Shown: positions 10,301-18,516, counted from the first letter of the stretch. The stretch is 64,000 nucleotides of DNA from Gemmatimonadota bacterium (GCA_029262195.1 JAJCZX010000041.1:155100-219099), one strand, 5' to 3'. The notes: a model not told the origin generated them from the sequence alone. Made by a program: numbers and translations.

Positions 10301-11666
10301 AGGTTTTGTGGACGCGGTTTTCGAGTTTGCTCGAGGAGCCGAGGGTGTGATCGGAGCCAATGTTCACGTGGGGGGATCGTGGGAGGAACCGGTACTCAGT
10401 GGGTCTGCGTCGATACGGGATGGCGGAGCAGTGTTTCCTTCCATACGGGTGCGCCACAGTGACATGAATGGGAACGCGACGCTTTCGGGTGACACGATTT
10501 ATGTGGACTCCCTTTCTGTCACGAGCGGAGACGGCAGGGCAAATGTCTCCGGATTTATTCATCTTGAAAACCTGACCGATCCTATTCTCGCCCTGGATCT
10601 TACTGCCCGGGATTTTCGGGCGCTGAATATTCCGAACTTCCTCGAACTGACAGGCTCGGCCGACTTACATTTCGCCGGTCCTGTAATCGGAGCCCGTGCT
10701 ACAGGTAGCGGCGAGATTTCACACGGGGTCCTCTACTTTGCGGACCTATTCGAGAAGAACATCATTGATCTCGATGATCCGCTGCTCGCCGGTTTGATCG
10801 ACACAACCCTTGCCTCGGTGATTAGGGAGCAGGGCCTCGGTGCCGCGTTCTCCACAAGGTTTTTGGATAGCCTCCTGGTCGACAGCGTAGTGGTGGAGAT
10901 GGGCAATGACATGTGGATGCGGTCGCAAGAAGCCAATATTGCGATCACAGGAAATATCCTGGCTGGCAAGGTCGGACCTAATTATCGACTTGATGGAACG
11001 CTGAATACACCCCGCGGGACTTACCAACTGCCGAACATACGCCACTCGTTTACGGTTACGAGCGGGGAGGTGAGATACCTCGGCACCCCGGATCTTGATG
11101 CTCTGATGAACGTCAGCGCTCGTCACGTTCTCCGCGCCCAAACGGGGGAAACCGTGACGATATTTGTTAATCTGGGAGGTACACTTTATCTGCCTGAAGT
11201 CCGACTTAGCAGCGACATTAACCCTCCCATTCCTGAAACGGAAATCGTGTCTTACTTGATTTCCGGGAGTCCGAGTTTCCAGGCCGACGAATCCGTTAGG
11301 AGAGCTGCGTTTGAGTTGGTCGGAGCGCTGTCCGGTGAGCTAAGTTCCTTCATCACCGACCTTGGAGTCCCGATAGACTTTTTCCGAATTCGACCCACCG
11401 AAGGTGCAGACGGCACCATGTCTGTTTCGGGTGCGGAGTTGTCAGCAGGTTTTCAGCTGTTTGACTCCAGGCTGTTTGTGTCTGCAAGCCAGTTGGCCTG
11501 CCCTAACAGAGAGGACCAGACAGGCGTCGGGGTTGAGTTCAGGATGTCCCAGGAGTTGAGGTTCTCGTTGAGTCGCGACCCGTTGACCGGCTGCAATGTT
11601 TCTGGGTCCACCAATCCACTGAGTTACCAGCTGGGTGTCGATCTTTTCTGGGAGAAAAAGTACTAG
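7350..11666 (+). CDS. tamB: Translocation and assembly module protein TamB (DUF490/AsmA-like)
   Basis: Very large (1438 residues) periplasm-spanning protein anchored by one N-terminal membrane segment (residues 1-25). It is built of repetitive beta-strand segments predicted to form a long hydrophobic groove. TamB/AsmA proteins are implicated in phospholipid transport to the outer membrane and barrel assembly. The C-terminal TamB domain is recognisable: GTYQLPNIRHSFTVTSGEV, LGGTLYLPEVRLSSD, then PETEIVSYLISG. It is coupled one base downstream of the Omp85 gene, the expected tamA-tamB order. Its TAG overlaps the GTG of the next gene. Confidence 0.93.
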   Translation: MVSRFVLTAYATSCALFGGALGIGHVALRTGAGRDVAVRYAVGALNKKLVGSATVGNLGGSITGGVELSNVVLMDEDSVALFDLPLISIRYRASDLIKGRVVLGQLRLTSPTFQITKHEDGSLNITTALGLGGGDGSGPAPLVAFNDVEITDGTVLLRTPLNESDSTSERDNAAGSPMRLRRFEDIQADLAYLRLSSPDSAEKGIRAEINGLSLAISDPDFSIDSLVGTIEIEGSSLALDIDELRLLNTQAAVRGEVTWPQGPPLFNLDVVAARVTSTDLPVTMVPIPDGLGGSGRFLIQSRGPDTLSVFGSDLDLRGENRGGGLTGRFGIVLGPDGQWDANSTALVMDNFDIEYFSLILDSLPVHGRLTGTLDADGPRQAVVTEIDWDFADSLANWDESRIVANGMVAIGDADGIAFDDFEISRGSFALSTIRLLVPAIDLQGILFGRGTLNGPWLEPSFDGDVRHEYGAAPSSRFTGTVQLNALGPTLGVWADLVFDSLNVEGIRGTYPDIPLFGAFGGNLSLRGYLDSLGFQTNLSGERGRVVANGALRLDDLIGFHEFEAALTEVELMRIIVDSLPPTRLTGSINGNLLGDPELVSADIGLDFIGATLNGFFTDSVKGRVRTEAGVVSFDSVRAWVPGGRGLASGTLGIRDTEVGELGLRVDVDSLSSGSEFFTWLLGSAEVDGFESIGSGPFDASLTISGNVEDYSVDGTARGETFTWGSLFLGGAQLSGSWAPDADSGLVLTARLDSLGMGQLAFSDLLLRTNGSSDSIGWFARARVGVDASWLAGGSWLKQDSGSLLPVDSMALLIPSDIWFLEEPEAIHLSSDGGRFGEIVLEGVRSGSRVTAEGALLPAGGSLIDMTVEGLLVEDVLALLQRDRNSGGGRISGTATLGGSLRDPAYALTLGVREGVWAGFPIPELRSSIDYRDSILDIDVSTFRLGSQEIKLLGTLPIDLGLRGVVERQVPGELDLTATAQELSVGFVDAVFEFARGAEGVIGANVHVGGSWEEPVLSGSASIRDGGAVFPSIRVRHSDMNGNATLSGDTIYVDSLSVTSGDGRANVSGFIHLENLTDPILALDLTARDFRALNIPNFLELTGSADLHFAGPVIGARATGSGEISHGVLYFADLFEKNIIDLDDPLLAGLIDTTLASVIREQGLGAAFSTRFLDSLLVDSVVVEMGNDMWMRSQEANIAITGNILAGKVGPNYRLDGTLNTPRGTYQLPNIRHSFTVTSGEVRYLGTPDLDALMNVSARHVLRAQTGETVTIFVNLGGTLYLPEVRLSSDINPPIPETEIVSYLISGSPSFQADESVRRAAFELVGALSGELSSFITDLGVPIDFFRIRPTEGADGTMSVSGAELSAGFQLFDSRLFVSASQLACPNREDQTGVGVEFRMSQELRFSLSRDPLTGCNVSGSTNPLSYQLGVDLFWEKKY

Positions 11667-12556
11667 TGGCCCGCGTTGTGATCATCGTTAACCCGATGGC
11701 CGCTCGTACCAGCAAAAAAATCCTCGCCCGTGTTGAGGCTGCTTTCGTTCAGGAGGGATGGGTTGTGGATGTGCTTGAAACTACCGGGACCGGAGACGCC
11801 GAAACCAAGGCCCGTGAAGTCTGCGCAGATGACTCTCTGGATGTCGTGGCTCCTTACGGAGGTGATGGCACCATGATCGAAGTAGTGACTGGCGCCCATG
11901 GGACGGGTAAGCCCGTAGGTATCCTCCCCGGGGGAACGGGTAATGTCCTGGCCGGCAATTTGCGCCTTCCCCGCAGCCCCGTCGACACGGCGCGGGTCAT
12001 AACGGGGGGCAGAGAAAGATGCATCGATCTGGGGCGTTTCCAGTCAGCCGATCAAAAACGGTTCTTTTCAGTGGCCTGTGGTTCGGGGTTTGAAGCGCGC
12101 CTTATGGAAACGACCGGTGCTGCCAAGCGCAAATGGGGGGTCGGTGCGTACGTGGCCAAAGGGATAAAGCTGGCGGCCTCTTTAGACAACAATCTTTATT
12201 CGGTTACAATTGATGGGAAGTCTGTCGAAGTGCCTGCGGCCACTCTTACTATTGCTAACTGTGAAGAGATCGTGCCCCCGATATTGAGTCTGCACGAAGG
12301 TATAAAGTTGGATGACGGGGTACTGGACGTTCTGGCGATAAACGCCAGGCACTTTGGCCATGCGGCTCTGGCTGTCTGGGGGATGCTGTTGGGTCGGGGC
12401 TCGCGGAGTAAGCTCGTTTCTCACATGCGCGGGAGCGAAATCAAGGTTGAGTCTGAAATACCGCAGCCAGTTGGTCTGGATGGAGAGATGGTAGGACCGA
12501 CTCCGTTTACCGCGGACGTATTGCCGCGGGCGTTGAAAGTAATAGTGGGCCAGTAA
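11666..12556 (+). CDS. Diacylglycerol/sphingosine kinase-family lipid kinase
   Basis: ATP-dependent lipid kinase with a DAGK catalytic domain. The nucleotide-binding GGDGT motif is at residues 65-69, followed by GTGKPVGILPGGTGNVLAGN. The N-terminal VIIVNPMAAR and C-terminal LDGEMVGPTPFTADVLP segments match the YegS/DgkB group. Length is 296 residues. The GTG start overlaps the tamB stop (TAGTG), so translation is probably coupled. The lipid substrate cannot be read from the sequence; phospholipid turnover fits the envelope context. Confidence 0.9.
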   Translation: MARVVIIVNPMAARTSKKILARVEAAFVQEGWVVDVLETTGTGDAETKAREVCADDSLDVVAPYGGDGTMIEVVTGAHGTGKPVGILPGGTGNVLAGNLRLPRSPVDTARVITGGRERCIDLGRFQSADQKRFFSVACGSGFEARLMETTGAAKRKWGVGAYVAKGIKLAASLDNNLYSVTIDGKSVEVPAATLTIANCEEIVPPILSLHEGIKLDDGVLDVLAINARHFGHAALAVWGMLLGRGSRSKLVSHMRGSEIKVESEIPQPVGLDGEMVGPTPFTADVLPRALKVIVGQ

Positions 12557-12598
12557 CGGTCTGTGGTGCGTGTTAGTTCAAGAAACTGGAGGGAATCA

Positions 12599-12775
12599 AT
12601 GGCAACTGATTCAATGATATGTCGGGTGTGCGACAACGAAGAACGAGCATCCGAAGGCTATCCGTGCGATCAGTGCGGGACATTCATCTGTTTGATCTGC
12701 TTTTTCAAAGGAGTGGTTCGGTGCAAAGATTGCACTGTAAAGTTCGGCGCCGCCGGCTCCACAGAAAACGCTTGA
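12599..12775 (+). CDS. Tiny Cys-rich zinc-finger-like protein
   Basis: A 58-residue protein starting at an ATG with a strong ribosome site (CTGGAGGGAATCA). Four CxxC pairs occur at Cys8/11, 23/26, 31/34 and 42/45, enough to bind two zinc ions in a RING-like or treble-clef arrangement. I do not recognise the family. It lies inside the tamB-acpS run, 1 base before the HAD gene. The in-frame start at 12563 adds 12 residues but has a poorer context. Confidence 0.75.
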   Translation: MATDSMICRVCDNEERASEGYPCDQCGTFICLICFFKGVVRCKDCTVKFGAAGSTENA

Positions 12776-12776
12776 T

Positions 12777-13487
12777 ATGACCGGCAATCAGTACAAGAAA
12801 CTTGTCCTCTTCGATATAGATGGCACGCTACTTTCGAGTCACGGCGCGGGGCGGAGGTCAATCACGCAGGCGCTTCTGGATGAAATGGGGACCACTGGCC
12901 CGATTGACACCATGCGGTTCGACGGCAAGACCGATCCTCAGATCGTGATAGAGTTGATGAGCGTTGCCGACCATCCGCGCAAAGATGATGCCGAGGCCAT
13001 TCAAGCGGTTTGCGATCGATACGTCGAACTTCTTGAGCAGGAACTCCTGGAAAGACACAAGCCAGTGGAGGTCCTACCGGGCGTAATTGATTTGCTCGAA
13101 TCCCTCTCTCGAGAGAGGGGAGTTCTTCTGGGACTTTTGACCGGTAACATCGCTCGCGGCGCTGACCTCAAGTTGGCGGCTTCTGGACTGGACCGTGCCC
13201 TTTTCCGAGTAGGAGCCTTTGGGTCTGACGGAGCCGATCGTTCTCTCCTCCCCGCTATCGCAACCGAACGAGCGGAACCGGTGATGAATAGAATTCCCAG
13301 CGGCGACGAAGTTGTAATTATTGGAGACACACCCGCCGATGTAACCTGTGGTGCGGGTATCGGGGCGAGGCCCGTGGCAGTGGCAACAGGAGGCTACACT
13401 CGCGACGATTTGCAGGCCGCCGGAGCCTACAGAGTATTCGACGACCTTGTGGATACGCCAAGTGTAGTGGAGGCAATTCTCGAGTGA
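12777..13487 (+). CDS. HAD-superfamily hydrolase (phosphoglycolate phosphatase-like)
   Basis: The 236 residues carry the HAD motifs: LFDIDGTLL (nucleophile Asp13, Asp15), LLTGN in motif II, a lysine in the LKLA region, and VVIIGDTPADVTCGAG as motif IV. The cap domain is helical, as in the Gph/beta-phosphoglucomutase group. The substrate is unknown; phosphoglycolate is the commonest choice for this subgroup. The last codons overlap the GTG start of the next gene (GTGA). Confidence 0.88.
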   Translation: MTGNQYKKLVLFDIDGTLLSSHGAGRRSITQALLDEMGTTGPIDTMRFDGKTDPQIVIELMSVADHPRKDDAEAIQAVCDRYVELLEQELLERHKPVEVLPGVIDLLESLSRERGVLLGLLTGNIARGADLKLAASGLDRALFRVGAFGSDGADRSLLPAIATERAEPVMNRIPSGDEVVIIGDTPADVTCGAGIGARPVAVATGGYTRDDLQAAGAYRVFDDLVDTPSVVEAILE

Positions 13488-14218
13488 CCGGCTCTAGGCT
13501 CCTTGTCCCTATAAGGGTACCGGAGTTCGGACCCACTCTCAGCAAACTCACGGTTGAGAGTAGCAGTCCCGATCCTGTTGGCCGCGATGCGGTGAGGATG
13601 CAGCTGATAACCAGGCTGTTTGAAAGCGCAGGGGATTGTCGAAGGCTCGCATCTCAAAACGATCGGGAAGCAGCTCTCGGTTGCCTGTCCCGCGAGGCGT
13701 GGTTGTTTTTGTGGGAGGAAGCGATAGTTCAACTTTCAACTGCGCTTGGCGACTACGCAGCAGCACGGATAGCGGAGCAGGCGAGGGTAGTACGTCTGCC
13801 TCGGCGCCTACGGTTGCGGCTCGAAGTAACCGACGAAGACAGGCGCGCCATATCAAGCCGTTTGGGAGCGTCGGGATCGGATCTGGTGAACGTTCTTGAT
13901 GACGTAGCCACCGCGTCGGCATCTGTTGTAGATGCGACCGCCGATCATGAAGGAGCGCTTGCTGCCTGGCAGGAATCCCAATTGCGTGCGGCGCGGAGGC
14001 TCGAAGAGGCGTGGTTTTCGGTTGAAAAAACAATGCGAGCCGAGATAGCCTACTGGGATGATGCCGCCCGCCAGGTTGGTCAGTGGAAGAAATCCCCGTT
14101 GCCGGTGATTCTCTTCCTATGCTTTGGCTCGGTCGTTGCGCTGTGGCTTGGCCTGATCATGGGGGGGTACACAGAACCCCCACGATGGTTTGCCGCGTTG
14201 TGGGCGGCGGTTTTTTGA
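13484..14218 (+). CDS. Hypothetical protein with a C-terminal membrane segment
   Basis: Not recognised. 244 residues. The first 200 are charged, Ala/Arg/Glu-rich and probably helical (for example EAWFSVEKTMRAEIAYWDD). Then comes one clear transmembrane helix (LPVILFLCFGSVVALWLGLIMGG, split here for description only at its centre) and a short tail. It is best read as a tail-anchored inner membrane protein. The GTG start overlaps the previous stop by 4 bases and the stop overlaps the acpS TTG by 4, so it is embedded in the operon. Confidence 0.7.
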   Translation: MTGSRLLVPIRVPEFGPTLSKLTVESSSPDPVGRDAVRMQLITRLFESAGDCRRLASQNDREAALGCLSREAWLFLWEEAIVQLSTALGDYAAARIAEQARVVRLPRRLRLRLEVTDEDRRAISSRLGASGSDLVNVLDDVATASASVVDATADHEGALAAWQESQLRAARRLEEAWFSVEKTMRAEIAYWDDAARQVGQWKKSPLPVILFLCFGSVVALWLGLIMGGYTEPPRWFAALWAAVF

Positions 14219-14598
14219 GAACGCTGGGCGTGGGCATCGACCTCGTAGATGTCCAACGGATCGAGGATATGATCGAGCGCAAAGCTCATAGGGTTATTGA
14301 GAAATTACTAACACCCGCCGAGCGCGAATATTGTTTAGGGCAAGCAATCCCGGCCCAACACATCGCCGCTCGAATTGCGGCCAAAGAAGCTGCTTTTAAA
14401 TCCCTTCAACTCGTCCCAGAAGCCCGTGCCATTAGCTGGCAGGACCTCGAGGTTGAAAGGAACGCCAATGGCTCCCCTAACCTGCGCCTGCACGGCAAGG
14501 CTGCCGAAATAGCTGAGGAGACGGGTGTGACGAGAATGCTAATTTCTTTATCGCATTCCAATCTTCAGGCGGCGGCAGTGGTGATGGCTCAGGGATAA
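14215..14598 (+). CDS. acpS: Holo-[acyl-carrier-protein] synthase
   Basis: Moves 4'-phosphopantetheine from CoA to the serine of acyl carrier protein, activating fatty acid synthesis. It begins with GVGIDLVDVQRIE (the Mg-binding Asp lies in GID) and has the second motif RIAAKEAAFKSL. The C-terminal LISLSHSNLQAAAVV is typical. The TTG start at 14215 forms a TTGA overlap with the preceding stop and puts the conserved GVGIDLV at residue 5, as in the family. Longer in-frame starts (14083, 14185) would add unrelated sequence. Length from this start is 127 residues. It is the last gene of the operon. Confidence 0.93.
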   Translation: MRTLGVGIDLVDVQRIEDMIERKAHRVIEKLLTPAEREYCLGQAIPAQHIAARIAAKEAAFKSLQLVPEARAISWQDLEVERNANGSPNLRLHGKAAEIAEETGVTRMLISLSHSNLQAAAVVMAQG

Positions 14599-14664
14599 AA
14601 CCCGGCCCCGAAAGCTCCTTGCTTCACCAGCCAATCGCGACTAGCTTTCACGTCCAAAACTAAA

Positions 14665-14679
14665 TGAGAATGATTCTCA
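14665..14679. promoter_or_regulatory. Fur box (perfect 7-1-7 palindrome)
   Basis: TGAGAATGATTCTCA is a perfect 7-1-7 inverted repeat. It differs from the classic Fur 7-1-7 core (TGATAATNATTATCA) at one symmetric position per arm. It ends 6 bases before the ATG of an iron permease. The location between acpS and FTR1 and the downstream function make Fur-type iron regulation the best reading. Confidence 0.85.
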
Positions 14680-14685
14680 ACTAAT

Positions 14686-16674
14686 ATGCGACGGCGTTTC
14701 CTTTTCTTTTTCTTGGTGTTTGGCCTGCTTCCGGTTTCCGATCTGGCAGGGCAGGAGGCCGTCGTACGTAGAATTGCTGCGGTTTCGACGATCGCAATCG
14801 ACGAATACTCGCTCGGCGTCTTCAACGGCGCGGTGGTCAATCAGGACGAATATGACGAGGCATCTCTTTTCCTAGCTGAGGTATCTGGCGCGGCGCGTGG
14901 TCTGGAAAATGAAGATATCAGACGGATTGCTGTCGCCTATGTCGATTCGCTGAGCAACGGTGTCACGGGACTTTCGGATGCGACAGTTCTTTCCCAGATG
15001 CTCGATCGGTTCAGGAGTGAGTTGGAATCGGTTGCCGGGTTCGCGTTGGATCAGTTCCCGGACGCAGCGCCGTCGATTAGAGCGGGCGAGACGTTGTACG
15101 CGGAACAGTGCGCTGAGTGCCACGGCGTTTTGGGTGGAGGCGATGGGCCGCAGGCCGAGTTCCTGGACCCCGCACCGGCTAATCTCGCTGATTTCACCGC
15201 CCTTAGTTCTACCACGCCTCTGGATTTTTATCGTTTCATTGCGGTTGGGGTGGCCGGGACAGCAATGCCGTCATTCGAAGATGTTCTGACCGACGAACAA
15301 CGCTGGGCTCTCGCTCTTTACTCCGCTACTCTCAGATCATCCGGATCCACAAACGATGGCCGCGAGTTTTTGCGCGAGTCGTGCGAGAATTGCGAGGTGG
15401 AGTTCAGTGGTATTGAAGCCACCGCGGGTCTGTCTGATGATTCCCTGGCGTCGATCATTGCGGCTCGCACAGGTATATCGGTTGCTGACGAACGAATGCC
15501 CGATGCGGTAGCATACGCTCGTATTGCTGCCTCGGTTGAGGAGTTGGGTGCCGATCGGCTGATGGCTTTCCAGAGGGTTATCGGACGGACTGTCGCGGGC
15601 GTGACCGATGCGGCAAATCTCGCCGTCTCTGGAGATGTGGACGCGGCGTCCCAAAAAGTGTTCGACTCTTATCTGGTTTTTGAAGAAGTCGAATCAACGG
15701 TCCGGGCGGTGGCCCCGGCAGCAGCCACCGACATCGAAGCCGGTTTTGCCGACCTCCGTGCGGCTCTCGTGTCGGGTGACCCCGAATTGATATCAAGCAG
15801 GTTGAGCGAACTGGAAGTTTCGTTGGGCAACACGGTTGGGGTGGTGGCATCCACGTCTGACGGACGGGTGCTCTTTGGCAAAAGCCTTCTAATAATTTTG
15901 CGCGAAGGTATGGAAGCGATTTTGATCATCGGTGCGCTTATGGCGTTTCTCGTCAAAGCGGGAGCAGAAGAGAGAAAAAAAGATATTGGCTGGGGTGTCG
16001 GTGCCGCAGTTTTCGCCAGCCTTGGGACGGCCTTTTTGTTCGCCACAGTGTTCAGTCGCGCCCTCGAGTCGCAGGAGTTGATTGAAGGGCTCACTATGCT
16101 GGTTGCTGCGGCCGTTCTTTTCTGGGTCTCGTACTGGTTGGTTTCAAAAATCGAGATGAAGCGCTGGCAGGCATTTGTTAGGAATCAGATGGGCCGGGCG
16201 CTTGGAAGCACGAGTCGTCTTGCCCTGGTCTTCGTAGCTTTTCTGGCCGTATACAGAGAGGGCTTTGAGACGGTTCTTTTTTACGCCGCCCTTTATTCGT
16301 CGGCCGAAGGGTCGTCCGCCGGTTTGGTTGGGGTGACAACTGGTATGTTGGTCGGATTTGCGCTGCTTGCTGTGATCTACGCTGCGATCCAAAAATTCGG
16401 GGTCAAAATTCCACTCAAGCCCTTTTTTGGCGCGACAAGCGCTCTACTATATCTGATGGCTTTCAGTTTTGTGGGGCAGGGGATCGCTGAGCTACAGGCG
16501 TCCGGAAGCGTTGCCATAACGCCACTTAGCTGGGTACCCACTGTTCCGATGTTAGGAATATTTCCGACCATGCAGACCATAACCTTTCAGTCGCTCATGG
16601 CGCTGGCGGTTTTGCTTGCCCTCGCTTGGGTGTTCTGGCTGTCGCCCCGATATGCCGCCGAATCAGCTTCGTAA
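14686..16674 (+). CDS. Cytochrome c/FTR1-family iron permease
   Basis: High-affinity iron uptake. The signal peptide covers residues 1-22. A class I cytochrome c domain has the haem motif CAECH at 142-146 and a likely axial Met in GTAMPSF (about residue 195). A helical linker leads to the FTR1 permease from about residue 397, with both REGxE iron motifs (REGME 407-411, REGFE 525-529) and seven or so membrane helices. Family knowledge: REGxE glutamates bind iron and the haem domain probably accepts electrons when Fe(II) is oxidised for transport. The gene faces aroF tail to tail with one base between stops. The Fur box directly upstream predicts expression under low iron. Confidence 0.92.
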   Translation: MRRRFLFFFLVFGLLPVSDLAGQEAVVRRIAAVSTIAIDEYSLGVFNGAVVNQDEYDEASLFLAEVSGAARGLENEDIRRIAVAYVDSLSNGVTGLSDATVLSQMLDRFRSELESVAGFALDQFPDAAPSIRAGETLYAEQCAECHGVLGGGDGPQAEFLDPAPANLADFTALSSTTPLDFYRFIAVGVAGTAMPSFEDVLTDEQRWALALYSATLRSSGSTNDGREFLRESCENCEVEFSGIEATAGLSDDSLASIIAARTGISVADERMPDAVAYARIAASVEELGADRLMAFQRVIGRTVAGVTDAANLAVSGDVDAASQKVFDSYLVFEEVESTVRAVAPAAATDIEAGFADLRAALVSGDPELISSRLSELEVSLGNTVGVVASTSDGRVLFGKSLLIILREGMEAILIIGALMAFLVKAGAEERKKDIGWGVGAAVFASLGTAFLFATVFSRALESQELIEGLTMLVAAAVLFWVSYWLVSKIEMKRWQAFVRNQMGRALGSTSRLALVFVAFLAVYREGFETVLFYAALYSSAEGSSAGLVGVTTGMLVGFALLAVIYAAIQKFGVKIPLKPFFGATSALLYLMAFSFVGQGIAELQASGSVAITPLSWVPTVPMLGIFPTMQTITFQSLMALAVLLALAWVFWLSPRYAAESAS

Positions 16675-16675
16675 C

Positions 16676-17695
16676 TCAGGTCCCTAAGCGACGCCCCACC
16701 GCCTTGGAAATCGGTTTTAGTTCCTGCATCAATTTCCCGAAAGCTTCCAACTCCAAACTTTGACGTCCGTCGCTCATTGCGTCTGGTGGCGAAGGGTGGA
16801 TTTCGATTATTAGACCGTCGGCGCCGGCTGCAATACCTGCCCTGGCAAGTGATGGCACCAGTTCTCTCTTTCCGGCCGCGTGGCTCGGGTCCACAATAAC
16901 CGGCAGATGGCTTCGTTCCTTCAACACTGCGACTGCGCCGATATCCAGCGTGCCTCGCATCGAAGTCTCGAACGTTCTGATTCCCCTCTCGCAAAGTACG
17001 ACGTTGGGGTTACCGGCCGCAGCAACATACTCGGCAGCCATCAGCAGCTCTTCCAACGTTGCCATCATTCCCCGTTTCAAAAGTACGGGTCGTGGCTGTT
17101 CCCCCGCCGCGGAAAGGAGTCGGAAATTCTGCATGTTTCTGGCTCCGATCTGGAGCATGTCCGCGTATTCGGAAATAAGCGCCACGTCTTCGGGTGCTAC
17201 TACTTCGGTCACGACGCCGAGTCCCGTTTCTTCGCGCGCATGGGCCAGGATTTCGAGCCCTTCTTTGCCGAGTCCCTGAAAACTGTAGGGCGACGTACGT
17301 GGCTTGAATGCGCCACCTCGCAGGAGTTTGGCGCCTGCCTTCTTGGCTGCGCGAGCAGACGTAAGAAGTTGTTCCTCTGACTCAACAGAACAAGGGCCAG
17401 CGATGACAGTAATCTCCGGGCCCCCGATAGCCACCCTGCGAACCTTAACTCTGGTACGTTCAGGTCGATGGTCTCTGGAAGTCAATGGGTAAGGTGGTGC
17501 CACGGGACGAACGTCTTTCACGCCCGGCATAGCGGAAAGCCTATCAGCAAGGCGCGCGGCTCCCTCTCCGATTACACCAATGAGACTCTCTGTACCTGTT
17601 TGGCTTACCTGGACTCTGAAACCTTCCGATTCCAGCATTTGTACAACATCCGCTTTCTCTTTTAACGGGCAGTTTCCTTCAAGTACCGCGATCAT
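16676..17695 (-). CDS. aroF: 3-deoxy-7-phosphoheptulonate (DAHP) synthase, type I-beta
   Basis: First step of aromatic synthesis: phosphoenolpyruvate plus erythrose 4-phosphate to DAHP. Residues 1-70 look like the ferredoxin-like regulatory domain of the Thermotoga-type enzyme. The catalytic barrel follows with VIAGPCSVESEEQ, LRGGAFKPRTSPYSFQG, QIGARNMQNF, VLLKRGM, LCERGIRTFE and VDPSHAAGKREL. Length is 339 residues. It lies 47 bases after trpA and is the last gene of the trp operon, so tryptophan attenuation should also lower carbon entry into the shikimate pathway. Confidence 0.94.
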   Translation of the reverse strand: MIAVLEGNCPLKEKADVVQMLESEGFRVQVSQTGTESLIGVIGEGAARLADRLSAMPGVKDVRPVAPPYPLTSRDHRPERTRVKVRRVAIGGPEITVIAGPCSVESEEQLLTSARAAKKAGAKLLRGGAFKPRTSPYSFQGLGKEGLEILAHAREETGLGVVTEVVAPEDVALISEYADMLQIGARNMQNFRLLSAAGEQPRPVLLKRGMMATLEELLMAAEYVAAAGNPNVVLCERGIRTFETSMRGTLDIGAVAVLKERSHLPVIVDPSHAAGKRELVPSLARAGIAAGADGLIIEIHPSPPDAMSDGRQSLELEAFGKLMQELKPISKAVGRRLGT

Positions 17696-17742
17696 CTATG
17701 GTTCCTCAGGTCTTTCTAAGTATGTGTTTGGCTCGAAACTTG

Positions 17743-18516
17743 TCAGGCGTTCCTACCGGTCAACCCGCTGATGAATTGATCTGGAGCTACTCCCTGTTCG
17801 ATAGCTTCCAACAGTGCCGAACCTACGATAACTCCATCTGCGTGGGCGCCGACGCGGTCTACCTGGGCTGCGGATCGGATTCCAAATCCTGCCAGCACTG
17901 GTACATCGGATACTTTCTTTACGGCTTCCAGGTACTCAAACAGCGGTTCGTCACTTGCCGATTCGCCTCCTGTGATCCCGGTGGTTGCAACAGCGTAAAC
18001 GAAGCCTTTGCTGGCACGGCACAGAGATGTCATGCGGTCGGTTGGAGTCGTTGGTGTAACCAGTTGGATGAGCGCGAGTCCCGCTTTATCACAAGCACGG
18101 GATATCGCTTCCGATTCTTCCAACGGAATATCGGGGATTATGAAACCTGAAATTCCTTTGTCCGCGGCGATATCCAACAACCGCCGAAGCCCGAAAGAGA
18201 GGAGCGGGTTCAGGTAGCTCATCAAAACCACAGGAACGTTGAGGTCCAACTCTCCGACAGATTCCAAAATCCACCTCAGGTCGACTCCGTTTTTCAAACC
18301 TATCTCGCTCGTTCTTTGAATCGTGGGTCCGTCAGCCATGGGATCAGAAAATGGCACCCCGACCTCCAGCACATCGACACTCGGAGCAATTTGACGGGCT
18401 GCGGTGAGAAATCCCTCTTTCGTTGGGAATCCGGCCGTCAGATACGCAGCGACTGCAACCTTCCCTGAAACGGGGCTCTTTAATGAACGTTCGATCGCCT
18501 CAGCTCCGTTATTCAC
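17743..18516 (-). CDS. trpA: Tryptophan synthase alpha chain
   Basis: Cleaves indole-3-glycerol phosphate to indole and glyceraldehyde 3-phosphate, passing indole through a tunnel to TrpB. The 257 residues contain AYLTAGFPTKEGF, the catalytic region VLEVGVPFSDPMADGPTIQ, the Asp of FIIPDIPLEES, and a C-terminal AGFGIRS phosphate-binding segment. The start overlaps the end of trpB by 8 bases. Confidence 0.96.
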   Translation of the reverse strand: MNNGAEAIERSLKSPVSGKVAVAAYLTAGFPTKEGFLTAARQIAPSVDVLEVGVPFSDPMADGPTIQRTSEIGLKNGVDLRWILESVGELDLNVPVVLMSYLNPLLSFGLRRLLDIAADKGISGFIIPDIPLEESEAISRACDKAGLALIQLVTPTTPTDRMTSLCRASKGFVYAVATTGITGGESASDEPLFEYLEAVKKVSDVPVLAGFGIRSAAQVDRVGAHADGVIVGSALLEAIEQGVAPDQFISGLTGRNA

